64,000 bases of DNA, taken from the NCBI GenBank assembly GCA_905221605.1, contig CAJNDS010002347.1:139501-203500 (forward strand), given 5' to 3'. Positions 34,480 through 49,400 of this stretch are shown piece after piece. The position numbers and the translations under genes were made by a program. The notes beneath the pieces were generated by a model. It worked only from the letters and a program-made list of their open reading frames with translations, was not told the origin of the DNA and did not search any database. The first letter of the stretch is position 1; every line of letters starts with the position of its first letter. Source of the stretch: Symbiodinium natans. Taxonomy: Eukaryota; Sar; Dinophyceae; Suessiales; Symbiodiniaceae.

Positions 34480-37400
34480 CCCTGCCTCGTCAAATGCATG
34501 CAATCACTCGGGCAGTTGGTTTTGCAACGCAAGGCGTCTTGGACGGCCCTGTGGCCGGAAATGTACCTAGCTGATGCTCATGATGCTCCCCTCCTGCCTC
34601 GTCAAATGCATGCAATCACTCGGGCAGTTGGTTTTTGCAACGCCTGGCGTCTAGGACGGCCTTGTGGCCGCAAATGTACCCAGCTGATGCTCATGATGCT
34701 CCCCTCCTGCCTCGTCAATGCATGCAATCACTCGGGCAGTTGGTTTTGCAACGCCAGGCGTCTGGGACGGCCCTGTGGCCGGAAATGTACCCAGCTGATG
34801 CTCATGATGCTCCCCTCCTGCCTCGTCAAATGCATGCACTCGGGCAGTTGGTTTTGCAACGCCTGGCGTCTAGGACGGCCTTGTGGCCGGAAATGTACCC
34901 AGCTCGTCAAATGCATGCAATCACTCGGGCAGTTGGTTTTGCAACGCCTGGCGTCTAGGACGGCCCTGTGGCCGGATATGTACCCAGCTGATGCTCATGA
35001 TGCTCCCCTCCTGCCTCGTCAAAAGCATGCAATCACTCGGGCAGTTGGTTTTGCAACGCTTGGCGTCTAGGACGGCCCTGTGGCCGGAAATGTACCCAGC
35101 TGATGCTCATGATGCTCCCCTCCTGCCTCGTCAAATGCATGCAATCACTCGGGCAGTTGGTTTTGCAACGCCTGGCGTCTAGGACGGCCCTGTGGCCGGA
35201 AATGTACCCAGCTGATGCTCATGATGCTCCCCTCCTGCCTCGTCAAATGCATGCAATCACTCGGGCAGTTGGTTTTGCAACGCCAGGCGTCCGGGACGGC
35301 CCTGTGGCCGGAAATGTACCCAGCTGATGCTCATGATGCTCCCCTCCTGCCTCGTCAAATGCATGGAATCACTCCGGCGTTGGTTTTGCAACGCCTGGCG
35401 TCTAGGACGGCCCTGTGGCCGGAAATGTACCCAGCTGATGTGGCCGAAATGTACCCAGCTGATGCTCATGATGCTCCCCTCCTGCCTCGTCAAATGCATG
35501 CAATGACCCGGGCAGTTGGTTTTGCAACGCCTGGCGTCTAGGACGGCCCTGTGGCCGGAAATGTACCCAGCTGATGCTCATGATGCTCCCCTCCTGCCTC
35601 GTCAAATGCATGCAATCACTCGGGCAGTTGGTTTTGCAACGCCTGGCGTCTAGGACGGCCCTGTGGCCGGAAATGTACCCAGCTGATGCTCATGATGCTC
35701 CCCTCCTGCCTCGTCAAATGCATGCAATCACTCGGGCAGTTGGTTTTGCAACGCCTGGCGTCTAGGACGGCCCTGTGGCCGGAAATGTACCCAGCTGATG
35801 CTCATGATGCTCCCCTCCTGCCTCGTCAAATGCATGCAATCACTCGGGCTGTTGGTTTTGCAACGCCTGGCGTCTAGTTGAACGCCTGGCGTCCTGTGGC
35901 CGGAAATGTACCCAGCTGATGCTCATGATGCTCCCCTCCTGCCTCGTCAAATGCATGCAATCACTCGGGCTGTTGGTTTTGCAACGCCTGGCGTCTAGGA
36001 CGGCCCTGTGGCCGGAAATGTACCCAGCTGATGCTCATGATGCTCCCCTCCTGCCTCGTCAAATGCATGCAATCACTCGGGCAGTTGGTTTTGCAACGCC
36101 TGGCGTCTAGGACGGCCCTGTGGCCGGAAATGTACCCAGCTGATGCTCATGATGCTCCCCTCCTGCCTCGTCAAATGCATGCAATCACTCGGGCAGTTGG
36201 TTTTGCAACGCCTGGCGTCTAGGACGGCCCTGTGGCCGGAAATGTACCCAGCTGATGCTCATGATGCTCCCCTCCTGCCTCGTCAAATGCATGCAATCAC
36301 TCGGGCAGTTGGTTTTGCAACGCCTGGCGTGATGCTCATGATGCCCCCCTAACGCCTGACGGCCCTGGGCCGGAAATGTACCCAGCTGATGCTCATGATG
36401 CTCCCCTCCTGCCTCGTCAAATGCATGCAATCACTCGGGCAGTTGGTTTTGCAACGCCTGGCGTCTAGGACGGCCCTGTGGCCGGAAATGTACCCAGCTG
36501 ATGCTCATGATGCTCCCCTCCTGCCTCGTCAAATGCATGCAATCACTCGGGCTGTTGGTTTTGCAACGCCTGGCGTCTAGGACGGCCCTGTGGCCGGAAA
36601 TGTACCCAGCTGATGCTCATGATGCTCCCCTCCTGCCTCGTCAAATGCATGCAATCACTCGGGCTGTTGGTTTTGCAACGCCTGGCGTCTAGGACGGCCC
36701 TGTGGCCGGAAATGTACCCAGCTGATGCTCATGATGCTCCCCTCCTGCCTCGTCAAATGCATGCAATCACTCGGGCTGTTTTGCAACGCCTGGCGTCTAG
36801 GACGGCCCTGTGGCCGGAAATGTACCCAGCTGATGCTCATGATGCTCCCCTCCTGCCTCGTCAAATGCATGCAATCACTCGGGCTGTTGGTTTTGCAACG
36901 CCTGGCGTCTAGGACGGCCCTGTGGCCGGAAATGTAATCAGCTGATGCTCATGATGCTCCCCTCCTGCCTCGTCAAATGCATGCAATCACTCGGGCTGTT
37001 GGTTTTGCAACGCCTGGCGTCTAGGACGGCCCTGTGGCCGGAAATGTACCCAGCTGATGCTCATGATGCTCCCTTCCTGCCTCGTCAAATGCATGCAATC
37101 ACTCGGGCTGTTGGTTTTGCAACGCCTGGCGTCTAGGACGGCCCTGTGGCCGGAAATGTACCCAGCTGATGCTCATGATGCTCCCCTCCTGCCTCGTCAA
37201 ATGCATGCAATCACTCGGGCAGTTGGTTTTGCAACGCCTGGCGTCTAGGACGGCCCTGTGGCCGGAAATGTACCCAGCTGATGCTCATGATGCTCCCCTC
37301 CTGCCTCGTCAAATGCATGCAATCACTCGGGCTGTTGGTTTTGCAACGCCTGGCGTCTAGGACGGCCCTGTGGCCGGAAATGTACCCAGCTGATGCTCAT

Positions 37401-40400
37401 GATGCCCCCCTCCTGCCTCGTCAAATGCATGCAATCACTCGGGCAGTTGGTTTTGCAATGCCTGGCGTCCAGGACGGCCCTGTGGCCGGAAATGTACCCC
37501 GCTGATGCTCATGATGCCCCCCTCCTGCCTCGTCAAATGCATGCAATCACTCGGGCAGTTGGTTTTGCAATGCCTGGCGTCCAGGACGGCCCTGTGGCCG
37601 GAAATGTACCCCGCTGATGCTCATGATGCCCCCCTCCTGCCTCAATCACTCGGGCAGTTGGTTTTGCAACGCCTGGCGTCTAGGACGGCCTTGTGGCCGG
37701 AAATGAACCCCGCTGATGCTCATGATGCCCCCCTCCTGCCTCGTCAAATGCATGCAATCACTCGGGCAGTTGGTTTTGCAACGCCTGGCGTCTAGGACGG
37801 CCCTGTGGCCGGAAATGTACCCCGCTGATGCTCATGATGCCCCCCTCCTGCCTCGTTCAAAGCAATGCAAATCCACTCGAGGGCTGTTGGTTTTGCAACG
37901 CATGGAGTCTAGACGGCCCTGTTGTGGCCGGACAATGTACGAGCTGATGCTCATGATGCTACCCCTCCTGCTTCGTCAAATGCATGCAATCACTCGGGCA
38001 GTTGGTTTTGCAACGCCTGGCGTCTAGGACGGCCCTGTGGCCGGAAATGTACCCAGCTGATGCTCATGATGCCCCCCTCCCGCCTCGTCAAATGCATGCA
38101 ATCACTCGGGCAGTTGGGTTTGCAACGCCTGGCTTCTAGGACGGCCCTGTGGCCGGAAATGTACCCAGCTGATGCTCATGATGCCCCCCTCCTGCCTCGT
38201 CAAATGCACGCAATCACTCGGGCAGTTGGTTTTGCAACGCCTGGCGTCTAGGACGGCCCTGTGGCCGGAAATGTCCCCCGCTGATGCTCATGATGCTCCC
38301 CTCCTGCCTCGTCAAATGCATGCAATCGCTCGGGCAGTTGGTTTTGCAACGCCTGGCGTCTAGGACGGCCCTGTGGCCGGAAATGTACCCAGCTGATGCT
38401 CATGATGCTCCCCTCCTGCCTCGTCAATTTCATGCAGTCACTTGGGCAGTTGGTTTTGCAACGCCTGGCGTCTAGGACGGCCCTGTGGCCGGAAATGTAC
38501 CCCGCTAATGCTCATGATGCTCCCCTCCTGCCTCGTCAAATGCATGCAATCACTCGGGCATTTTTTTTTGCAACGCCTGGCGTCTAGGACGGCCCTGTGG
38601 CCGGAAATGTACCCCGCTGATGCTCATGATGCTCCCCTCCTGCCTCGTCAAATGCATGCAATCACTCGGGCAGTTGGTTTTGCAACGCCTGGCGTCTAGG
38701 ACGGCCCTGTGGCCGGAAATGTACCCAGCTGATGCTCATGATGCTCCCCTAAATGCATGTAATCACTCGGGCAGTTGGGTTTGCAACGCCTGGCTTCTAG
38801 GACGGCCCTGTGGCCGGAAATGTACCCAGCTGATGCTCATGATGCCCTCGTCAAATGCACGCAATCACTCGGGCAGTTGGTTTTGCAACGCCTGGCGTCT
38901 AGGACGGCCCTGTGGCCGGAAATGTACCCAGCTGATGCTCATGATGCTCCCCTCCTGCCTCGTCAAATGCATGCAATCACTCGGGCCGTTGGTTTTGCAA
39001 CGCCTGGCGTCTAGGACGGCCCTGTGGCCGGAAATGTACCCAGCTGATGCTCCTGATGCTCCCCTCCTGCCTCGTCGAATGCGCGCAATCACTCGGGCAG
39101 TTGGTTTTGCAACGCCTGGCGTCTAGGACGGCCCTGTGGCCGGAAATGTACACAGCTGATGCTCATGATGCTCCCCTCCTGCCTCGTCAAATGCGGGCAG
39201 TCACTCGGGCAGTTGGTTTTTGCAACGCCTGGCATCTAGGACGGCCCTGCGGCCGGAAATGTACCCAGCTGATGCTCATGATGCTCCCCTCCTGCCTCGT
39301 CAATGCAATCACTCGGGCAGTTGGTTTTGCAACGCCTGGCGTCCAGGACGGCCCTGTGGCCGGAAATGTACCCAGCTGATGCTCATGATGCTCCCCTCCT
39401 GCCTCGTCAAATGCATGCAATCACTCGGGCAGTTGGTTTTGCAACGCCCGGCGTCTAGGAGGGCCCTGTGGCCAGAAATGTACCCAGCTGATGCTCATGA
39501 TGCTCCCCTCCTGCCTCGTCAAATGCATGCAATCACTCGGGCAGTTGATTTTGCAACGCCTGGCATCTAGAAGGGCCCTGTGGCCAGAAATGTACCCAGC
39601 TGATGCTCATGATGCTCCCCTCCTGCCGCGTCAAATGCATGCAATCACTCGGTCAGTTGGTTTTGCAACGCCTGGCGTCTGGGAGGGCCCTGTGGCCAGA
39701 AATGTACCCAGCTGATGCTCATGATGCTCTCCTCCTGCCTCGTCAAATGCATGCAATCACTCAGGCAGTTTGGTTTTGCAACGGCTGGCGTCTAGGAGGG
39801 CCCTGTGGCCAGAAATGTACCCAGCTGATGCTCATGATGCTCCCCTCCTGCCTCGTCATGGCGTCTAGGAGGGCCCTGTGGCCAGAAATGTACCCAGCTG
39901 ATGCTCATGATGCTCCCCTCCTGCCTCGTCAAATGCATGCAATCACTCGGGCAGTTGGTTTTGCAGTCGGCATGCAATACTCGGGCCGTTGGTTTTGCAC
40001 GCTGGTGTCTAGGAGGGCGTTGTGGCCGGAATTATGCCCAGCTGATGCTCATGATGCTCCCCTCCTGCCTCGTGAAATACGTGCAATCACTCGGGCAGTT
40101 GGTTTTGCAACGCCTGGCGTCTAGGACGGCCCTGTGGCCGGAAATATACCCAGCTGATGCTCATGATGCTCCCCTCCTGCCTCGTCAAATGCGTGCAATC
40201 ACTCGGGCAGTTGGTTTTGCAACGCCTGGCGTCTAGGAGGGTTTTGTGGCCGGAAATATACCCAGCTGATGCTCATGATGACTCATGATGCTCCCCTCCT
40301 GCCTCGTCGAATGCGCGCAATCACTCTGGGCAGTTGGTTTTGCGACGCCTGGCGTCTAGGACGGCCCTGTGGCCGGAAATGTACCCAGCTGATGCTCATG

Positions 40401-43400
40401 ATGCTCCCCTGCTGCCTCGTCGAACGCGCGTAATCGCTCGCGCAGTTGGTTTCGCAACGCCTGGCGTCTAGGACGGCCCTGTGGCCGGAAATGTACCCAG
40501 CTGATGCTCCTGATGCTCCCCTCCTGCCTCGTCGAATGCGCGCAATCACTCGGACAGTTGGTTTTGCAACGCCTGGCGTCTAGGACGGCCCTGTGGCCGG
40601 AAATGTACCGAGCTGATGCTCATGATGCTCCCCTCCTGCCTCGTCGAATGCGCGCAATCACTCGGGCAGTTGGTTTTGCAACGCCTGGCGTCTAGGACGG
40701 CCCTGTGGCCGGAAATGTACACAGCTGATGCTCATGATGCTCCCCTCCTGCCTCGTCAAATGCGGGCAGTCACTCGGGCAGTTGGTTTTTGCAACGCCTG
40801 GCATCTAGGACGGCCCTGCGGCCGGAAATGTACCCAGCTGATGCTCATGATGCTCCCCTCCTGCCTCGTCGAATGCGCGCAATCACTCGGGCAGTTGGTT
40901 TTGCAACGCCTGGCGCCTAGGACGGCCCTGTGGCCGGAAATGTACCCAGCTGATGCTCATGATGCTCCCCTCCTGCCTCGTCAAATGCATGCAATCACTC
41001 GGGCAGTTGGTTTTGCAACGCCTGGCGTCCAGGACGGCCCTGTGGCCGGAAATGTACCCAGCTGATGCTCATGATGCTCCCCTCCTGCCTCGTCAGATGC
41101 ATGCAATCACTCGGGCAGTTGGTTTTGCAACGCCTGGCGTCTAGGACGGCCCTGTGGCCGGAAATGTACCCAGCTGATGCTCATGATGCTCCCTCCTGCC
41201 TCGTCAAATGCATGCAATCACTCGGGCAGTTGGTTTTGCAACGCCTGGCGTCTAGGACGGCCCTGTGGCCGGAAATGTACCCAGCTGATGCTCATGATGC
41301 TCCCCTCCTGCCTCGTCAAATGCATGCAATCACCCGGGCAGTTGGTTTTGCAACGCCTGGCGTCTAGGACGGCCCTGTGGCCGGAAATGTACCCAGCTGA
41401 TGCTCATGATGCTCCCCTCCTGCCTCGTCAATTTCATGCAGTCACTTGGGCAGTTGGTTTTGCAACGCCTGGCGTCTAGGACGGCCCTGTGGCCGGAAAT
41501 GTACCCCGCTAATGCTCATGATGCTCCCCTCCTGCCTCGTCAAATGCATGCAATCACTCGGGCATTTTTTTTTGCAACGCCTGGCGTCTAGGACGGCCCT
41601 GTGGCCGGAAATGTACCCCGCTGATGCTCATGATGCTCCCCTCCTGCCTCGTCAAATGCATGCAATCACTCGGGCATTTTTTTTTGCAACGCATGGCGTC
41701 TAGGACGGCCCTGTGGCCGGAAATGTACCCCGCTGATGCTCATGATGCTCCCCTCCTGCCTCGTCAAATGCATGCAATCACTCGGGCAGTTGGTTTTGCA
41801 ACGCCTGGCGTCTAGGACGGCCTTGAGGCCGGAAATGTACCCAGCTGATGCTCATGATGCTCCCCTCCTGCCTCGTCAAATGCATGCAATCACTCGGGCA
41901 GTTGGTTTTGCAACGCCTGGCGTCTAGGACGGCCCTGTGGCCGGATATGTACCCAGCTGATGCTCATGATGCTCCCCTCCTGCCTCGTCAAATGCATGCA
42001 ATCACTCTTGCAACGCTTGGCGTCTAGGACGGCCCTGTGGCGGGAAATGTACCCAGCTGATGCTCATGACGCTCCCCTCCTGCCTCGTCAAATGCATGCA
42101 ACCACTCGGGCAGTTGGTTTTGCAACGCCTGGCGTCCAGACGGCCCTGTGGCCGGAAATGTGCCCAGCTGATGCTCATGATGCTCCCCTCCTGCCTCGTC
42201 AAATGCATGCAATCACTCGGGCAGTTGGTTTTGCAACGCCTGGCATCTAGGACGGCCCTGTGGCCGGAAATGTACCCAGCTGATGCTCATGATGCTCCCC
42301 TCCTGCCTCGTCAAATGCATGCAATCACTCGGGAGCATCATGAGCATCAGCGGGGTACATTTCCGGCCACAGGGCCGTCCTAAACGCCATGCGTTGCAAA
42401 AAAAAATGCCCCTCCTGCTTCGTCAAATGCATGCAATCACTCGGGCAGTTGGTTTTGCAACGCCTGGCGTCTAGGACGGCCCTGTGGCCGGAAATGTACC
42501 CAGCTGATGCTCATGATGCCCCCCTCCCGCCTCGTCAAATGCATGCAATCACTCGGGCAGTTGGGTTTGCAACGCCTGGCTTCTAGGACGGCCCTGTGGC
42601 CGGAAATGTACCCAGCTGATGCTCATGATGCCCCCCTCCTGCCTCGTCAAATGCACGCAATCACTCGGGCAGTTGGTTTTGCAACGCCTGGCGTCTAGGA
42701 CGGCCCTGTGGCCGGAAATGTCCCCCGCTGATGCTCATGATGCTCCCCTCCTGCCTCGTCAAATGCATGCAATCGCTCGGGCAGTTGGTTTTGCAACGCC
42801 TGGCGTCTAGGACGGCCCTGTGGCCGGAAATGTACCCAGCTGATGCTCATGATGCTCCCCTCCTGCCTCGTCAATTTCATGCAGTCACTTGGGCAGTTGG
42901 TTTTGCAACGCCTGGCGTCTAGGACGGCCCTGTGGCCGGAAATGTACCCCGCTAATGCTCATGATGCTCCCCTCCTGCCTCGTCAAATGCATGCAATCAC
43001 TCGGGCATTTTTTTTTGCAACGCCTGGCGTCTAGGACGGCCCTGTGGCCGGAAATGTACCCCGCTGATGCTCATGATGCTCCCCTCCTGCCTCGTCAAAT
43101 GCATGCAATCACTCGGGCTGTTGGTTTTGCAACGCCTGGCGTCTAGGACGGCCCTGTGGCCGGAAATGTACCCAGCTGATGCTCATGATGCTCCCCTCCT
43201 GCCTAAAAATGCATGCAATCACTCGGGCTGTTGGTTTTGCAACGCCTGGCGTCTAGGACGGCCCTGTGGCCGGAAATGTACCCAGCTGATGCTCATGATG
43301 CTCCCCTCCTGCCTCGTCAAATGCATGCAATCACTCGGGCTGTTGGTTTTGCAACGCCTGGCGTCTAGGACGGCCCTGTGGCCGGAAATGTACCCAGCTG

Positions 43401-46400
43401 ATGCTCATGATGCTCCCCTCCTGCCTCGTCAAATGCATGCAATCACTCGGGCTGTTTTGCAACGCCTGGCGTCTAGGACGGCCCTGTGGCCGGAAATGTA
43501 CCCAGCTGATGCTCATGATGCTCCCCTCCTGCCTCGTCAAATGCATGCAATCACTCGGGCAGTTGGTTTTGCAACGCCCGGCGTCTAGGAGGGCCCTGTG
43601 GCCAGAAATGTACCCAGCTGATGCTCATGATGCTCCCCTCCTGCCTCGTCAAATGCATGCAATCACTCGGGCAGTTGATTTTGCAACGCCTGGCATCTAG
43701 AAGGGCCCTGTGGCCAGAAATGTACCCAGCTGATGCTCATGATGCTCCCCTCCTGCCGCGTCAAATGCATGCAATCACTCGGTCAGTTGGTTTTGCAACG
43801 CCTGGCGTCTGGGAGGGCCCTGTGGCCAGAAATGTACCCAGCTGATGCTCATGATGCTCTCCTCCTGCCTCGTCAAATGCATGCAATCACTCAGGCAGTT
43901 TGGTTTTGCAACGGCTGGCGTCTAGGAGGGCCCTGTGGCCAGAAATGTACCCAGCTGATGCTCATGATGCTCCCCTTCCTCGGCCATTCAAATGCATGCA
44001 ATCACTCGGGCAGTTGGTTTTGCAACGCCTCGTCCATGACGGCCCCTGTTGCCAGGACATTACCCCGCTGAGGCTCATGATGCCCCGCTCCTGCCCTCGT
44101 CAAATGGCATGCAATCACTCGGGCAGTTTGGTTTTGCAACGCCTTGCGTCTAGGACGCCCTGTTGGCCAGGAAAGGTACCGAGCTGTTCTCAAGATGCTC
44201 CCCTCTGCCTCGTCGAAATGCGCGCATCACTCGGGCCGTTGGTTTTGCAACGCCTGGCGTCTAGGACTCCCTGTGGCCAGTAAAGTACCCCTCTGTGCTC
44301 ATGATGCTCCCCTCCTGCCTCGTCAAATGCATGCAATCACTCGGGCTGTTGGTTTTGCAACGCCTGGCGTCTAAGGCGGCCCTGTGGCCGGAAATGTACC
44401 CAGCTGATGCTCATGATGCCCCCCTCCTGCCTCGTCAAATGCATGCAATCACTCGGGCAGTTGGTTTTGCAACGCTTGGTGTCTAGGACGGCCCTGTGGC
44501 CGGAAATGTACCCAGCTGATGCTCATGATGCTCCCCTCCTGCCTCGTCAAATGCATGCAATCACTCGGGCAGTTGGTTTTGCAACGCCTGGCGTCTAGGA
44601 CGGCCCTGTGGCCGGAAATGTACCCAGCTGATGCTCATGATGCTCCCCTCCTGCCTCGTCAAATGCATGCAATCACTCGGGCAGTTGGTTTTGCAACGCC
44701 TGGCGTCTAGGACGGCCCTGTGGCCGGAAATGTACCCCGCTGATGCTCATGATGCTCCCCTCCTGCCTCGTCAAATGCATGCAATCAACTGGGCTGATGC
44801 TCATGATGATCCCCTCCTGCCTCGTCAAAATGCATGCAATCACCGGGCTGTTGAGTTTTGCAACGCATGGGCGTCTAAGACGGCCCTGTGGCCGGGAAAT
44901 GTTACCCAGCTGATGCTCATGATGCTCCCCTCCTGCCTCGTCAAATTGCATGCAATCACAACCGTGCAGTTGGTTTTGAAACGCCGGCGTATAGGACGGC
45001 CCTGTGGCTGGAAATGTACCCAGCTGATGCTTACATGTGCCTCCCTCCTGCTAGGCAATGCATGCAATCACTCGGGCAGTTGGTTTTGCAACCGCTTGGT
45101 GTCTAGGACGGCCCTTGTAGCGCCGGAAATTGTACCCAGCTATGCTCATGATGCTCCCTCCTGCCTCGTAAATGCATTGCAATACACTGGGGCCAGTTGG
45201 TTTTGCAACGCCTGGCGCCAAGCTGATGCTCATGATGCCCCCGTCCTGCCTCGTCAAATGCATGCAATCACTCGGGCAGTTGGTTTTGCAACGCCTGGCG
45301 TCTAGGACGGCCCTGTGGCCGGAAATGTACCCCGCTGATGCTCATGATGCCCCCCTCCTGCCTCGTCAAATGCATGCAATCACTCGGGCAGTTGGTTTTG
45401 CAACGCCTGGCGTCCAGGACGGCCCTGTGGCCGGAAATGTACCCCGCTGATGCTCATGATGCCCCCCTCCTGCCTCGTCAAATGCATGCAATCACTCGGG
45501 CAGTTGGTTTTGCAACGCCTGGCGTCTAGGACGGCCCTGTGGCCGGAAATGTACCCAGCTGATGCTCATGATGCTCCCCTCCTGCCTCGTCAAATGCATG
45601 CAATCACTCGGGCAGTTGGTTTTGCAACCCTGGCGTCTAGGACGGCTTTGTGGCCGGAAATGTACCCAGCTGATGCTCATGATGCTCCCCTCCTGCCTGG
45701 TCAAATGCATGCAATCATTTGCAACGCCTGGCGTCTAGGACGGCCCTGTGGCCGGATATGTACCGCTCATGATGCTCCCCTCCTGCCTCGTCAAATGCAT
45801 GCAATCACTCGGGCAGTTGGTTTTGCAACGCCTGGCGTCTGGGACGGCCCTGTGGCCGGAAATGTACCCAGCTGATGCTCATGATGCTCCCTCCTGCCTC
45901 GTCAAATGCATGCAATCACTCGGGCAGTTGGTTTTGCAACGCCTGGTTTCTAGGACGGCCCTGTGGCCGGAAATGTACCCAGCTGATGCTCATGATGCCC
46001 CCCTCCTGCCTCGTCAAATGCATGCAATCACTGGGCTGATGCTCATGATGCTCCCCTCCTGCCTCGTCAAATGCATGCAATCACTCGGGCTGTTGGTTTT
46101 GCAACGCCTGGCGTCTAAGGCGGCCCTGTGGCCGGAAATGTACCCAGCTGATGCTCATGATGCCCCCCTCCTGCCTCGTCAAATGCATGCAATCACTCGG
46201 GCAGTTGGTTTTGCAACGCTTGGTGTCTAGGACGGCCCTGTGGCCGGAAATGTACCCAGCTGATGCTCATGATGCTCCCCTCCTGCCTCGTCAAATGCAT
46301 GCAATCACTCGGGCAGTTGGTTTTGCAACGCCTGGCGCCCAGCTGATGCTCATGATGCCCCCCTCCTGCCTCGTCAAATGCATGCAATCACTCGGGCAGT

Positions 46401-49400
46401 TGGTTTTGCAACGCCTGGCGTCTAGTAGGACGGCCCTGTGGCCGGAAATGTACCCAGCTGATGCTCATGATGCTCCCCTCCTGCCTCGCATGCAATCACT
46501 CGGGCAGTTGGTTTTGCAACGCCTGGCGTCTAGGACGGCCCTGTGGCCGGAAATGTACCCAGCTGATGCTCATGATGCCCCCCTCCCGCCTCGTCAAATG
46601 CATGCAATCACTCGGGCAGTTGGGTTTGCAACGCCTGGCGTCTAGGACGGCCCTGTGGCCGGAAATGTACCCAGCTGATGCTCATGATGCTCCCCTCCTG
46701 CCTCGTCAAATGCATGCAATCACTCGGGCTGTTGGCTTTGCAATGCCTGGCGTCTAGGACGGCCCTGTGGCCGGAAATGTACCCAGCTGATGCTCATGAT
46801 GCTCCCCTCCTGCCTCGTCAAATGCATGCAATCACTCGGGCTGTTGGTTTTGCAACGCCTGGCGTCTAGGACGGCCCTGTGGCCGGAAATGTACCCAGCT
46901 GATGCTCATGATGCTCCCCTCCTGCCTCGTCACATGCATGCAATCACTCGGGCTGTTGGTTTTGCAACGCCTGGCGTCTAGGACGGCCCTGTGGCCGGAA
47001 ATGTACCCAGCTGATGCTCATGATGCTCCACTCCTGCCTCGTCAAATGCATGCAATCACTCGGGCTGTTTTGCAACGCCTGGCGTCTAGGACGGCCCTGT
47101 GGCCGGAAATGTACCCAGCTGATGCTCATGATGCTCCCCTCCTGCCTCGTCAAATGCATGCAATCACTCGGGCTGTTGGTTTTGCAACGCCTGGCGTCTA
47201 GGACGGCACTGTGGCCGGAAATGTACCCAGCTGATGCTCATGATGCTCCCCTCCTGCCTCGTCAAATGCATGCAATCACTCGGGCTGTTGGTTTTGCAAC
47301 GCCTGGCGTCTAGGACGGCCCTGATGCTCATGATGCTCCCCTCCTGCCTCGTCAAATGCATGCAATCACTCGGGCTGTTGGTTTTGCAACGCCTGGCGTC
47401 TAGGACGGCCCTGTGGCCGGAAATGTACCCAGCTGATGCTCATGATGCTCCCCTCCTGCCTCGTCAAATGCATGCAATCACTCGGGCTGTTGGTTTTGCA
47501 ACGCCTGGCGTCTAGTGGCCGGAAATGTACCCAGCTGATGCTCATGATGCTCCCCTCCTGCCTCGTCAAATGCATGCAATCACTCGGGCTGTTGGTTTTG
47601 CAACGCCTGGCGTCTAGGACGGCCCTGTGGCCGGAAATGTACCCAGCTGATGCTCATGATGCTCCCCTCCTGCCTCGTCAAATGCACACTCGGGCTGTTG
47701 GTTTTGCAACGCCTGGCGTCTAGGACGGCCCTGTGGCCGGAAATGTACCCAGCTGATGCTCATGATGCTCCCCTCCTGCCTCGTCAAATGCATGCAATCA
47801 CTCGGGCTGTTGGTTTTGCAACGCCTGGGCGTCTAGGCGGCCCGGTGGCCGGAAATGTACCCCGCTGATGCTCATGATGCCCCCCTCCTGCCTCGTCAAA
47901 TGCATGCAATCACTCGGGCAGTTGGTTTTGCAACGCCTGGCGTCCAGGACGGCCCTGTGGCCGGAAATGTACCCAGCTGATGCTCATGATGCCCCCCTCC
48001 TGCCTCGTCAAATGCATGCAATCACTCGGGCAGTTGGTTTTGCAACGCCTGGCGTCTAGGAGGGCCCTGTGGCCAGAAATGTACCCAGCTGATGCTCATG
48101 ATGCCCCCCTCCTGCCTCGTCAAATGCATGCAATCACTCGGGCAGTTGGTTTTGCAACGCCTGGCGTCTAGGAGGGTCCTGTGGCCAGAAATGTACCCAG
48201 CTGATGGTCATGATGCCCCCTCCTGCCTCGTCAAATGCATGCAATCACTCGGGCAGTTGGTTTTGCAACGCCTGGCGCCTAGGAGGGCCCTGTGGCCAGA
48301 AATGTAACCAGCTGATGCTCATGATGCTCCCCTCCTGCCTCGTCAAATGCATGCAATCACTCGGGCAGTTGGTTTTGCAACGCCTGGCGTCTAGGAGGGC
48401 CCTGTGGCCAGAAATGTACCCAGCTGATGCTCATGATGCCCCCCTCCTGCCTCGTCAAATGCATGCAATCACTCGGGCAGTTGGTTTTGCAACGCCTGGC
48501 GTCCAGGAGGGCCCTGTGGCCGGAAAGGTACCCCGCTGATGCTCATGATGCTCCCCTCCTGCCTCGTCAAATGCATGCAATCACTGTTGGTTTTGCAACG
48601 CCTGGCGTCTAGGAGGCCCTGTGGCCAGAAATGTACCCCGCTGATGCTCATGATGCCCCCTCCTGCCTCGTCAAATGCATGCAATCACTCGGGCAGTTGG
48701 TTTTGCAACGCCTGGCGTCTAGGACGGCCCTGTGGCCGGAAATGTACCCCGCTGATGCTCATGATGCCCCCCTCCTGCCTCGTCAAATGCATGCAATCAC
48801 TCGGGCAGTTGGTTTTGCAACGCCTGGCGTCTAGGACGGCCCTGTGGCCGGAAATGTACCCCGCTGATGCTCATGATGCCCCCCTCCTGCCTCGTCAAAT
48901 GCATGCAATCACTCGAGTTGCAACGCCTGGCGTCTAGGACGGCCCTGTGGCCGGAAATGTACCGAGCTGATGCTCATGATGCTCCCCTCCTGCCTCGTCG
49001 AATGCGCGCAATCACTCGGGCAGTTGGTTTTGCAACGCCTGGCGTCTAGGACGGCCCTGTGGCCGGAAATGTACCCCGCTGATGCTCATGATGCCCCCCT
49101 CCTGCCTCGTCAAATGCATGCAATCACTCGGGCAGTTGGTTTTGCAACGCCTGGCGTCTAGGACGGCCCTGTGGCCGGAAATGTACCCCGCTGATGCTCA
49201 TGATGCCCCCCTCCTGCCTCGTCAAATGCATGCAATCACTCGGGCAGTTGGTTTTGCAACGCCTGGCGTCTAGGACGGCCCTGTGGCCGGAAATGTACCC
49301 AGCTGATGCTCATGATGCTCCCCTCCTGCCTCGTCAAATGCATGCAATCACTCGGGCAGTTGGTTTTGCAACGCCTGGCGTCTAGGACGGCCCTGTGGCC

